A stretch of DNA of 33,290 bases, taken from NCBI GenBank assembly GCA_900315815.1, contig ONAS01000013.1:1-33290 (forward strand). Direction: 5' to 3'. The translations under genes were made by a program, and so were the position numbers. The notes beneath the pieces are model-generated. The model was not told the DNA's origin. It searched no databases and saw only the letters and a program-made list of their open reading frames with translations. Origin of the DNA: an uncultured Eubacteriales bacterium (GTDB lineage Bacteria; Bacillota; Clostridia; Oscillospirales; Acutalibacteraceae). Numbering within the stretch: position 1 is the first letter of the stretch; every line of letters starts with the position of its first letter. This document shows positions 1-6,971 of this stretch, one piece after another.

Positions 1-1
1 A

Positions 2-322
2 TTCTATGACCTCGGCTTCAACATCGAGGCGACCGACCTGACGGCGAAGGTGATGCGCGAGCACGGCATCAAGACGAGGACGCTGAAAAAGATCAGCGAA
101 GGCAGCACCCAGATCCTGGATGCGATCCGCGCGGGCTATGTCAGCTACGTCATCAACACGAGGGCGATCATGTCAGGCGTGCATTATGAGGACGGTACGG
201 CGATCCGCCGGACGGCGATCGAAAACGGTGTGACGATCTTCACGTCACTGGATACCGTCCGCGTCCTGCTCGACGTTCTGGAGGAGACCACGCTGACGAT
301 CTCGACGATCGACAGGGAATGA
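2..322 (+). CDS. carB: carbamoyl-phosphate synthase large subunit, C-terminal fragment
   Basis: Only the last 106 codons are present; the gene enters from the left edge in frame 2 and ends at TGA 320-322. The fragment is the MGS-like allosteric domain at the C-terminus of CarB. It shows the family pattern of a conserved FYDLGF.I.AT strand, a segment with KKISEGSTQILDAI, and a VINT motif followed by a D-G-..-IRR-A loop, which in characterised enzymes binds UMP or ornithine-type effectors. The full enzyme makes carbamoyl phosphate for pyrimidine and arginine synthesis from glutamine-derived ammonia, bicarbonate and ATP. A hairpin terminator follows within 20 nt, so it is the last gene of its operon. 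The assignment is from recalled family sequence; confidence is high although most of the protein is outside the window. Confidence 0.93.
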   Translation, partial: FYDLGFNIEATDLTAKVMREHGIKTRTLKKISEGSTQILDAIRAGYVSYVINTRAIMSGVHYEDGTAIRRTAIENGVTIFTSLDTVRVLLDVLEETTLTISTIDRE

Positions 323-338
323 AAACCGAATAAGGATA

Positions 339-375
339 ACAGGCGCCGATCCCTGAGGGACCGACGCCTGTTTTT
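339..375 (+). terminator. Rho-independent terminator after carB
   Basis: The arms CAGGCG and CGCCTG flank an inner TCCC-TGA-GGGA hairpin, and the two CCGA segments form a symmetric internal loop. A T5 run follows. It ends the carB transcript and faces the convergent corA gene; in the reverse orientation the T-tail is poor, so it mainly serves the plus strand. Confidence 0.85.
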
Positions 376-393
376 GTCATGCTGTTGAATTTT

Positions 394-1311
394 TTACAGC
401 CATTTTTTCTTTTTGAAGAACAGCAGGCTCCCGATGACGATCAGAACGCTGACCAGAATGACGATCGGATAGCCCCACACGGAATCCAGCTCCGGCATAT
501 ATTTGAAGTTCATGCCGTACCAGCCCGCGATCAGCGTCAGCGGCATGAAGACCGTTGTGACGATCGTCAGCACCGTCATGATACGGTTCTGCTTGATATC
601 GAGGTGAGACTTGTAGATATCGCGAATCTGAGCGGCATGATCGCTGATGGCGACCGTAGAATCCCTCAGTCGCGCGATACGGTTGGAAAACAATCGGAAA
701 TAGCGGAGGTTGTCGTGCTTGAAAAAGTTGTTTTCGTTTTCCTCCAGCTCCTGACCGAAATCGAGCAGCTGCTCGTAGTGGATCCGCAGCTTTCGGATAA
801 CGCTGCGGATCTCGTTGACGCGTTCAGGGGTCACGTTTTCTTTATCTTGTATGATGGCAAGCTCGATTTTGTTCAGCTCTTCGTCATAATGCTCCAGCAG
901 ATCGCGGTCGTATTTGACGATCTGCTCCAGAAAATCGTACAGGAACCGTTCCAGACTCGGAAGGGGCCATTTTTTCGTCTTCCTGATCTCTGCAATGATT
1001 TCATTCGCGGCGCCGCTGTCGTCGATGAAGACGATCCCTTTTTCATCCAGCGCGAACGCGAATTTCTGACACGGCCGGGCAAGATCCTGTCTGTTCGGGA
1101 TAAAAAAGCTGCCTGTCAGCGAATCGTAGTTGACCTCCGCCTTGGTGGAGTGGATATCGGAAGGATCCGGCTCGATATCGATACCCATGGCGAAGCTGTC
1201 CTGTTCCTTTTCCCATTCCGCAGATGTGAGAACGGCGACAAACTGTGTGTCTGTGGTTTGGGCTTTTTCCTTATGGACCCTCGTCAGGGTCTCCTCTATC
1301 AGATAATACAT
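394..1311 (-). CDS. corA: CorA-family magnesium/divalent metal transporter
   Basis: A 305-residue protein of normal CorA length. The N-terminal two thirds is soluble and acidic with long predicted helices (about 115-235), as in the cytoplasmic funnel of CorA pentamers. Two membrane helices follow at about 243-263 and 281-300, separated by the signature loop YGMNF (GMN at 266-268), which forms the ion selectivity entrance. The C-terminus is basic (KKKKWL), as expected for an inward-facing tail. The start is preceded by GAGGAG seven bases upstream. It imports Mg2+, and in some relatives Co2+ or Ni2+; which ion cannot be told from sequence. It is monocistronic with its own promoter (1344-1372). 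Confidence 0.93.
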   Translation of the reverse strand: MYYLIEETLTRVHKEKAQTTDTQFVAVLTSAEWEKEQDSFAMGIDIEPDPSDIHSTKAEVNYDSLTGSFFIPNRQDLARPCQKFAFALDEKGIVFIDDSGAANEIIAEIRKTKKWPLPSLERFLYDFLEQIVKYDRDLLEHYDEELNKIELAIIQDKENVTPERVNEIRSVIRKLRIHYEQLLDFGQELEENENNFFKHDNLRYFRLFSNRIARLRDSTVAISDHAAQIRDIYKSHLDIKQNRIMTVLTIVTTVFMPLTLIAGWYGMNFKYMPELDSVWGYPIVILVSVLIVIGSLLFFKKKKWL

Positions 1312-1343
1312 GTGCTGCTCCTCGAACTATTCCTATTGCCTGT

Positions 1344-1372
1344 ATTATACAGCATCTTTTTCGGCTTTTCAA
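1344..1372 (-). promoter_or_regulatory. Sigma-A type promoter for corA
   Basis: On the minus strand TTGAAA (1367-1372) and TATAAT (1344-1349) are separated by exactly 17 bp, about 30 bp upstream of the corA start codon. No Mg2+ riboswitch-like leader fits in the short 5' UTR. Confidence 0.75.
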
Positions 1373-1527
1373 TGAGGAATAACCGACGTTTTGATGTGAG
1401 AGCCGGGAATGGTGACATTTTTCTGCCGATTTCTGCGTTTTTTGCGAAAATGCGGCCCCGCCTTCGTTATCTGTTTAGAATAATAGGCAGATGAGAGCGC
1501 TGCCTGACAAAAAGGAGGGGTTCATAT

Positions 1528-2601
1528 ATGAAAAAGGAAGAAATATTCAATATGCTGACGCAAAAGGCGAAGCGGCAGGGCTTCATCACGATGTCCGATA
1601 TCTGTGAGGCTGTCGCCGGAATGAAGCCGAAGGCGGATGAATTCGACTGTCTGGTCAACGAGCTTTATACCATGCTGATGCAGGCAGGCGTCAGGCTGAC
1701 GGATGACAGCGAAGAGGAAGAAGCTGTTTTCTCTGCGCAGGAGGATCCGGCCGACGCCGAAGACACGGAAATGAAAGGCACCCCCGATGATGACGAACGT
1801 CTGTATATGCAGGAGATCAGCTGCTATCCGCTGCTGACCCGCGAGGAAGAGGCAGAGCTTGCCGAACGCGTCAAAAACGGAGACGAAAAGGCAAGAAAGC
1901 GGATGATCGAATCCAATCTGCGTCTGGTGGTCAGTATCGCGAAGCGCTATACCGGCAGAGGCCTGTCCTTTCTGGATCTGATCCAGGAGGGCAATATCGG
2001 ACTGATGAGAGCGGTGGAACGCTTTGACGGCTCCAGAGGCTTCAAGTTCTCTACCTATGCCACCTGGTGGATCCGTCAGGCGATCACCCGCGCGATCGCC
2101 GATCAGGGCAGAACCGTCCGATTACCCGTTCATATGTCGGAGATCATCAACCGTCTCAGAAAGACCGCGGGTGAGTTCCGTCTCAGAAACGGCCGCGAGC
2201 CCACTGACACAGAGATTGCCGAGATGCTTCATATGACGGTCGACAAGATCCGTATCGTACTGAACGTGATGCAGAATCCCGTTTCTCTGGAAACGCCTGT
2301 CGGCAAGGAAGAGGACAGCGTCCTGGGTGATTTCATCACCGACGAGACGTCCCCCGCACCTGCCGAAACGGTCGAGCATGCCGATATCAGCGAGCGCGTC
2401 GACCGTGAGCTTTCCAAGCTGACCGAAAGAGAAGAAAAAGTCATCCGCATGCGGTTCGGCTTTGAACACGGCCGCATCTGGACGCTGGAGGAGATCGGCA
2501 GAGAGCTGGGCGTGACGCGCGAGCGAGTCCGTCAGATCGAGGCAAAGGCGCTCAGAAAGCTGCGCCATCCCGTCCACGCGATCCATCTCAAGGGCGCCTG
2601 A
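1528..2601 (+). CDS. RNA polymerase sigma-70 factor, RpoD/SigA-like
   Basis: A 357-residue group 1/2 sigma-70 factor. A short helical N-terminus (about 3-55) resembles a reduced region 1.1, followed by an acidic linker (about 58-90). Region 1.2 is at about 91-123 (YMQEI), region 2 at 126-196 (core-binding [13 protein letters not shown] and the aromatic -10 melting patch [13 protein letters not shown]), region 3 at about 203-280 and region 4 at 294-348, ending in the [17 protein letters not shown] block. The start is fixed by AAAGGAGGGG upstream. It directs RNA polymerase to -35/-10 promoters. Region 4.1 departs from classical SigA ([14 protein letters not shown]) and the tail after RHP is unusual, so it may be either the housekeeping factor or an RpoD paralogue; dnaG is not adjacent. 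Because of that doubt no symbol is given. Confidence 0.9.
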   Translation: MKKEEIFNMLTQKAKRQGFITMSDICEAVAGMKPKADEFDCLVNELYTMLMQAGVRLTDDSEEEEAVFSAQEDPADAEDTEMKGTPDDDERLYMQEISCYPLLTREEEAELAERVKNGDEKARKRMIESNLRLVVSIAKRYTGRGLSFLDLIQEGNIGLMRAVERFDGSRGFKFSTYATWWIRQAITRAIADQGRTVRLPVHMSEIINRLRKTAGEFRLRNGREPTDTEIAEMLHMTVDKIRIVLNVMQNPVSLETPVGKEEDSVLGDFITDETSPAPAETVEHADISERVDRELSKLTEREEKVIRMRFGFEHGRIWTLEEIGRELGVTRERVRQIEAKALRKLRHPVHAIHLKGA

Positions 2602-2686
2602 TCGGCGAAACGTCGGGAAGGATCCTGCGCGTCGGATCGTCCGCATCATCAGCGGTATCATCATTTCAGTAATTTTCGGTGACAAT

Positions 2687-3709
2687 ATGACAGATAATAA
2701 CACCGTATCAAAAAGAGAATATACTTTGATTCATATCGCAGGCGCGCTCCTGCTTTCGTGGTATATCCCGTATGTGATGGGTCTGGAGGCTTCGTTCACG
2801 GACGCGGCTTTCATCATTTCAAACGTCGCATTCGGGTATTATATCACTGTTGAAAAACGCAGGAATTGGTTCAGCTTTATTATCAATCTTCTGCTGCCGG
2901 CGGAGCTTCTGACGATCATTGAGTACGCGGGTCGGAATATCACCCTGACAGTCGTGCTCCTGGTCGTATGGGCTTTGCTGTCAGCAGGATATGCCGCGCT
3001 TGTGCTTCGGTCCGGTAAGAATCACGTAAGACGGAAACCGATCTCCGCCAGTCGGCTCAGGTGGTCGGCGTATGGCAGCCGCACGATATTTGCGCTGTTA
3101 ATGGTTATTGCACTTTTTTCCCTGAGTATCTTCTATCAGCCCCCGCCCATACCGACACAGGTATCGGCGGACAGTCTGGGCTGTACCGCAGATGATTGCG
3201 CCGATTCTCTCAGCCGTCTTGAGCCGTCCTGCTTTGACAGCCTTTCTCAGGAGGAAAAGCTGGATGTACTGCGGGATGTGTGCAGAGTGGAGTTTACCGC
3301 TCTGGGCGTCGATCACGGATTCTCCGTCGAGTGTGAGGAGCTGGATGATATCATCCTCGCGCAGTACCTGCAGAGGACCTATACCATCACCGTCAATCAA
3401 AAGTATATCAATAACCGATCTTCCTATCATCTTCTGTACGGGATCACGCATGAATGCTATCACGCGTATCAGTACAGCCTGCTGTTTTCAGAGAACACGC
3501 AGGGACAGGCGGATACGGAGAAAATCAAGGAGATCCAGGAGATCTACACAGAAGAATTGAAGCATTATTGTTCGGCTCGGGAGGATCCGGATAAGTACAG
3601 GGATCAAGCGTTTGAAAAAGACGCCAACAGCTATGCCGATAAGGCGGTCGTCAAATACCTGCGCTTTATCCTGACCGATACTCAGCGCTCCGCCGGGCGG
3701 GCTTCATGA
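2687..3709 (+). CDS. Membrane protein with HExxH zinc-metallopeptidase motif
   Basis: I do not recognise a named family. The 340-residue protein starts with about five membrane helices (roughly 13-33, 37-54, 61-81, 85-107 and 133-150), then a large C-terminal soluble domain (about 155-340). That domain holds HECYH at 255-259, a HExxH zinc-binding and catalytic motif at the end of a hydrophobic helix. About 50 residues later EKDANSYADKA (310-320) has the E-x-x-A pattern that supplies the third zinc ligand in gluzincins. A membrane-bound metallopeptidase, possibly facing outside, is therefore inferred, with substrate unknown. The ribosome binding site before ATG 2687 is weak. The following gene begins immediately after it, so the two are probably co-transcribed. 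Confidence 0.7.
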   Translation: MTDNNTVSKREYTLIHIAGALLLSWYIPYVMGLEASFTDAAFIISNVAFGYYITVEKRRNWFSFIINLLLPAELLTIIEYAGRNITLTVVLLVVWALLSAGYAALVLRSGKNHVRRKPISASRLRWSAYGSRTIFALLMVIALFSLSIFYQPPPIPTQVSADSLGCTADDCADSLSRLEPSCFDSLSQEEKLDVLRDVCRVEFTALGVDHGFSVECEELDDIILAQYLQRTYTITVNQKYINNRSSYHLLYGITHECYHAYQYSLLFSENTQGQADTEKIKEIQEIYTEELKHYCSAREDPDKYRDQAFEKDANSYADKAVVKYLRFILTDTQRSAGRAS

Positions 3710-3735
3710 ACGATCAATCAACAGGGAGGAATACC

Positions 3736-4173
3736 ATGCTTATTCTGAAAGCAGCAAAACGTGACGTCATCCGCCATCTGGAGCAGTATTCAGCTGCGCT
3801 GGGCGGCCGTGTCAAACGAGGCGTCTATGAAAAGATTTCCGGAGTGTATCATACACTCCGTGACAGCACGACCTCAGAGGCGCGTTATCTGGAGATCGAC
3901 GAAAACGAGATCGATTCTGTCTTCGCCGAGTATCTGCGCCCGATCATCGTGAAAAACAATCTGGTCGTGTGTGTATATATGGGTCGACAGACGTCGGTAT
4001 ATGCCAAGCAGAAAATCGAAGCCGCGCTGAAAAACGCGGTGGCGATCTATACATTTCCGACGACATGGGAGACCGATAAGATCATCATATGGATCTCGTG
4101 GCTGAACGCAGTCAGCTCTGAGGTCTACGATGTCGATTTCGCGGCAAGCCTGCTGCGGTACTATGATGAATGA
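3736..4173 (+). CDS. Unknown protein downstream of the HExxH membrane protein
   Basis: A 145-residue protein I do not recognise. An ATG at 3706 overlaps the previous stop by four bases, but the ATG at 3736 has a strong GGGAGGA five bases upstream, so I use 3736. There are no membrane segments or signal peptide. The N-terminus is basic and helical, the middle acidic, and the C-terminal half has alternating hydrophobic strands (VVCVYMGR, KIIIWISWL), suggesting a small alpha/beta fold. Tight linkage suggests it works with, or is regulated together with, the upstream protease candidate. A terminator follows ten bases after the stop. Confidence 0.7.
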   Translation: MLILKAAKRDVIRHLEQYSAALGGRVKRGVYEKISGVYHTLRDSTTSEARYLEIDENEIDSVFAEYLRPIIVKNNLVVCVYMGRQTSVYAKQKIEAALKNAVAIYTFPTTWETDKIIIWISWLNAVSSEVYDVDFAASLLRYYDE

Positions 4174-4182
4174 TACAAGGCG

Positions 4183-4210
4183 GGACAGTTCACGAGAGCT
4201 GTCCTTTTCT
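4183..4210 (+). terminator. Rho-independent terminator
   Basis: GGACAG (4183-4188) pairs with CTGTCC around a ten-base loop, followed by TTTTCTT. It ends the two-gene unit that begins at 2687. Confidence 0.75.
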
Positions 4211-4232
4211 TATGGGGCAGATGGCTTTTGGA

Positions 4233-4754
4233 TCAGATGGCTTTGATGCGCTTGAGGGCTTTTTTGTACTGATTCCTGACGCCGCTTTCTTCCTCGGCTT
4301 CATAGATCCCGCGGACCGTATCGACAAGGCTGCTGCCGCGGTATCGTTCCAGTACGATGATCCGCGACAGCGCGTAAGCGCTTGACCATCGGACGACCGT
4401 ACCGTCGTTTTGGGCGTTCTGCAACAGCGCGGCGACAGCGTCGTCCGACAGGTCGGGATGATCCGCCGCCATGTTGCCGACGATGCGCGACGCCTCGCGT
4501 TTGCACGAGTTGTTTTCCGACAGGATGAAACGCTGTGCAAAAAGCAGATATTCAGCGCCGAGCGGTTTGATTTTTTTGCCCGTGATCTCTTCGATCGCCT
4601 CAAGAACGGTCGCGATCTGCTTTTCGTTCAACTCGCCGAGCCTGCTTTCAAACTCCCTGAGCGAAAAGGAACCGTCGGCTATCGCCCGGACGATCAGTTC
4701 TCTCGCTTGTAATTTTTTGATGCTTTTGTCCTTCAGAATCTCAATGACGTCCAT
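4233..4754 (-). CDS. All-helical, HEAT-repeat-like cytosolic protein
   Basis: A 173-residue protein with no signal or membrane segment, predicted entirely helical. Successive segments such as NMAADHPDLSDDAVAALL and RWSSAYALSRIIV look like HEAT/armadillo helical hairpins, which usually act as protein-binding scaffolds; the exact role is unknown. A longer frame reaches ATG 4793, but that codon lies inside the -10 element of the promoter at 4789-4817. The ATG at 4754 has GAGAGGA upstream, so the shorter form is chosen. It is a monocistronic, convergent neighbour of the protease-candidate operon. Confidence 0.7.
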   Translation of the reverse strand: MDVIEILKDKSIKKLQARELIVRAIADGSFSLREFESRLGELNEKQIATVLEAIEEITGKKIKPLGAEYLLFAQRFILSENNSCKREASRIVGNMAADHPDLSDDAVAALLQNAQNDGTVVRWSSAYALSRIIVLERYRGSSLVDTVRGIYEAEEESGVRNQYKKALKRIKAI

Positions 4755-4788
4755 TACGGCACATCCTCTCATGTGTTTTGTATCCTCC

Positions 4789-4817
4789 ATCATAGCAGAC
4801 GCCTTGTCCTCTGTCCA
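4789..4817 (-). promoter_or_regulatory. Promoter for the helical-repeat protein gene
   Basis: On the minus strand TGGACA (4812-4817), a 17-bp spacer and TATGAT (4789-4794); the -10 is extended by TGC. It places the transcription start near 4782, downstream of the alternative ATG at 4793, which settles the start codon choice. Confidence 0.7.
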
Positions 4818-4861
4818 TTAACAATATTCCCATAATACGGATACGCTTCTTGTGCAAAGTG

Positions 4862-4890
4862 TTGACAACCGCCGGCGATAATGCTACAAT
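4862..4890 (+). promoter_or_regulatory. Sigma-A promoter of the riboswitch-CDF transcript
   Basis: TTGACA (4862-4867), 17-bp spacer, TACAAT (4885-4890). Transcription would start at about 4896-4898, exactly where the first paired strand of the aptamer begins. Confidence 0.85.
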
Positions 4891-4896
4891 AGCGCT

Positions 4897-4965
4897 GAAC
4901 TGAGCAGACCGGGCGGACGCCTGGGGTCGGGTCATTATGACAGCGGTCATGCCCGCGGGACAGTC
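4897..4965 (+). ncRNA. NiCo (czcD-type) riboswitch aptamer
   Basis: The leader follows the NiCo four-way-junction layout. P1 pairs ACTG (4899-4902) with CAGT (4961-4964). The conserved AGCAG (4903-4907) comes next, then a P2-like hairpin (4909-4924), a YCGGGY element (TCGGGT, 4927-4932) leading into a GTCA-TTA-TGAC hairpin, a P4-like GCGG/CCGC stem (4944-4956), and the conserved GGGACAG at 4957-4963. These core words match my recollection of the crystallised NiCo RNA. The class senses Co2+ and Ni2+, and Fe2+ has also been reported, and it usually sits before czcD-type exporters, as here. Pairings were drawn by eye and not scored against a covariance model. Confidence 0.8.
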
Positions 4966-4992
4966 ACAAAACGACTGTTCCGTGTTTTTTTG
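4957..4992 (+). terminator. Riboswitch expression-platform terminator
   Basis: GGGACAGTC (4957-4965) pairs over nine positions, one of them G-T, with GACTGTTCC (4973-4981), followed by GTGTTTTTTT. The 5' arm is the same GGGACAGT that forms the aptamer core and the 3' strand of P1, so metal-stabilised P1 would block the terminator. That predicts an ON switch. Confidence 0.82.
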
Positions 4993-5099
4993 TATTTCGG
5001 CGGATTTTCGTACAGCGGCATCATCCCTTTTTGTAGCGAGAAACCAACGCGGGACATATAATGCAGCAGATATCATTCTGTAATCCAGAGGTTGATAAG

Positions 5100-5993
5100 A
5101 TGTCGTCAGATAACAACGCGAAGAGCGTCGCGGTCAAGGTCTCGCTTGTCGGGATGGTTGCCAATATCGCTCTGACAACGTTCAAATTCATCGCGGGCTT
5201 CATCGCGAATTCTTCGGCGATGGTCAGCGACGCCGTGCATTCCGCGTCGGATGTTTTCGGCGGTCTGATCGTGATCATCGGCGTTCGCTTTTCCAACAAG
5301 GAATCCGACAGCGACCATCCCTACGGGCACGAACGCTTTGAATGCGTCGCCGCGCTGATCCTGTCCGCCGCACTGTTCCTGACGGGCGGCGCGATCGGCT
5401 TCGGCGCGCTGGAAAAGATCTTCACCGGCGCGTATAAGGAGCTGGAGATCAAGGGTCAGCTGGCGCTGATCGCGGCGATCACCTCGATCGTCGTCAAGGA
5501 AGCGATGTTCTGGTATACCCGCATCAACGCAAAGCGCATCGATTCCTCCGTCCTGATGGCGGAGGCGTGGCATCACAGAAGCGACGCCCTGTCCTCTGTG
5601 GGCGCGTTGATCGGTATCTGCGGCGCACAGTTCGGTCTTCCGATCCTCGAGCCGATCGCCAGCATCGTGATCTGCCTGTTTATCTTCAAGGTCGCCTTCG
5701 ATATTTTCAAGGACGCGATCGACAGAATGGTCGACCACTCCTGTGACAAAGAGTCTGAAGAGCGCATCCGTCAATGCGCCATGAGCGTCAGCGGTGTGCT
5801 GAGCGTCGATCTGCTCCGGACGCGCGTGTTCGGCAACAAGATCTACGTCGATATCGAGATCAGCGCGGACAGTACCCTGCCGCTCGCGCAGGCGCACGGG
5901 ATATCGGATGAGGTGCACGATACCATCGAGCGGGAATTCCCGCAGGTAAAGCATATCATGGTGCATGTCAATCCCATGGAAAATAACAAATAA
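5100..5993 (+). CDS. Cation diffusion facilitator metal exporter (CzcD/FieF-like)
   Basis: A 297-residue CDF transporter using ATG 5100 (AGAGG nine bases upstream); an in-frame ATG at 5061 would add 13 residues not typical of the family. The protein has six predicted membrane helices and a C-terminal cytoplasmic ferredoxin-like domain. The metal site in TM2 shows D-A-V-H-S-A-S-D (H47/D51), the loop has DHPYGHERFE, and TM5 has HHRSD, the second HxxxD pair. CDF proteins exchange divalent metal for protons as dimers and export it. The NiCo riboswitch in the leader points to Co2+, Ni2+ or Fe2+ rather than Zn2+; that specificity is an inference from the switch, not from the protein. Confidence 0.92.
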   Translation: MSSDNNAKSVAVKVSLVGMVANIALTTFKFIAGFIANSSAMVSDAVHSASDVFGGLIVIIGVRFSNKESDSDHPYGHERFECVAALILSAALFLTGGAIGFGALEKIFTGAYKELEIKGQLALIAAITSIVVKEAMFWYTRINAKRIDSSVLMAEAWHHRSDALSSVGALIGICGAQFGLPILEPIASIVICLFIFKVAFDIFKDAIDRMVDHSCDKESEERIRQCAMSVSGVLSVDLLRTRVFGNKIYVDIEISADSTLPLAQAHGISDEVHDTIEREFPQVKHIMVHVNPMENNK

Positions 5994-6001
5994 TATCGTC
6001 T

Positions 6002-6036
6002 GCCTCTGACAGTTTTCTGCCGGGGGCTTTTGCTTT
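6002..6036 (+). terminator. Terminator after the CDF exporter
   Basis: GCCTCTG (6002-6008) pairs, with G-U pairs, to CGGGGGC (6021-6027) and is extended by CAG-TTTT-CTG. A TTTTGCTTTG tail follows nine bases after the CDF stop codon. Confidence 0.6.
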
Positions 6037-6054
6037 GTCACAGAAGATTGTGAC
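6037..6054. promoter_or_regulatory. Inverted repeat, candidate operator of the RNA-repair operon
   Basis: The perfect dyad GTCACA-N6-TGTGAC lies 27 bp upstream of the -35 box at 6082. It is the mirror arrangement of a CRP/FNR box. No T-run follows, so it is not a terminator. Binding protein unknown. Confidence 0.45.
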
Positions 6055-6081
6055 GGATATTGCGAAAAAATCGCGGAATCA

Positions 6082-6110
6082 TTGTTTTATGATTAAGAAT
6101 GCGTTATGAT
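6082..6110 (+). promoter_or_regulatory. Promoter of the RNA-repair operon
   Basis: TTGTTT (6082-6087), 17-bp spacer and TATGAT (6105-6110), about 55 bp before the ligase start codon, which has AAAGGAGGGG upstream. The window shows no local regulator gene for it. Confidence 0.7.
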
Positions 6111-6164
6111 AATACTGTATCGCATGGCAGATCTGTATCGTGATCAGGAAAGGAGGGGAGAACG

Positions 6165-6971
6165 ATGACGGAGAACCTGCTGATAAAATATCCCCGCACG
6201 CCCCATATCGAAGGCTCACGGCTGCAGCCGGGAGATGAGGATCTGTCTCAGATCCCCTTCAGAACGATACGGGGAAAGCATGTCGTTGTGGAGGAAAAGG
6301 TGGACGGTGCGAATACCGCGATCTCCTTTTCCGCCGACGGAAAACTGCTTCTGCAGAACAGAGGGCATTTTCTGGAGGGCGGCCCCCGCGAACGGCACTA
6401 TCATCTTTTCAAGCAATGGGCGCAGATCCACCGCGCCGCTTTGTATGACGTGCTCGGCGCGCGGTATATCATGTACGGCGAGTGGCTTTACGCAAAGCAC
6501 ACGGTGTATTATGACGCGCTCCCGCATTATTTTCTGGAGTTCGATATCTTTGACAGGGAAAACGCAGCATATCTGGATACCGAGTCAAGACAAAAGCTGC
6601 TGCGCGGGCTTCCCGTCTGTTCCGTTCCCGTGCTGCGCGAGGACGTATTTCGCAGTATGGAGGAGCTGTTGGGATGTCTGACCCGATCGCATTTCATGAC
6701 ACGCGATCATCTGGCGAATCTCAGAGCAGACAGCGAGCGGCTCGGTCTGGACGCCGAGCGTCAGCTGCGCGAGACGGACAGCTCCGACGCCATGGAGGGG
6801 CTGTACATCAAGGCCGAGGAAAACGGGAAGGTGACCGCCCGCATGAAATACGTCCGTGCGTCGTTTTTGCAGACGGTCGACGCATCCGGTACCCACTGGC
6901 TGGAGCGGCCGATCATCCCGAATCGGCTCAGCGTTCCCGTTGAATCGCTGTTTGAGGTGGAGTATGAGTAA
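6165..6971 (+). CDS. ATP-dependent RNA ligase (Rnl2-like nucleotidyltransferase family)
   Basis: A 268-residue protein with the complete covalent nucleotidyltransferase motif set in order. Motif I is KVDGAN (K45 is the AMP-accepting lysine), then LLQNRGHFL (motif Ia region), YGEWLY at about 104-109 (motif III), FLEFDIFD (123-130, IIIa), EGLYIK (211-216, motif IV) and RMKYVR (226-231, motif V with K228). The spacing and short size fit RNA ligases, not DNA ligases, which carry extra OB and zinc domains. It would seal 5'-phosphate and 3'-OH RNA ends using ATP. It is the first gene of a six-gene operon and overlaps the next gene, HD-Pnk, by eight bases. That pairing supplies the end-healing steps the ligase needs. 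In-vivo substrate (tRNA or other RNA) is unknown. Confidence 0.88.
   Translation: MTENLLIKYPRTPHIEGSRLQPGDEDLSQIPFRTIRGKHVVVEEKVDGANTAISFSADGKLLLQNRGHFLEGGPRERHYHLFKQWAQIHRAALYDVLGARYIMYGEWLYAKHTVYYDALPHYFLEFDIFDRENAAYLDTESRQKLLRGLPVCSVPVLREDVFRSMEELLGCLTRSHFMTRDHLANLRADSERLGLDAERQLRETDSSDAMEGLYIKAEENGKVTARMKYVRASFLQTVDASGTHWLERPIIPNRLSVPVESLFEVEYE

Noticed and set aside
379-1494. 371-codon plus-strand open frame
   Set aside because: It is the antisense shadow of corA, which has the GMN motif, membrane helices, promoter and ribosome binding site on the minus strand.
5106-6041. 311-codon minus-strand open frame
   Set aside because: Antisense shadow of the CDF exporter; Asp/Arg/His-rich composition typical of a reversed GC-rich gene, with no family pattern.
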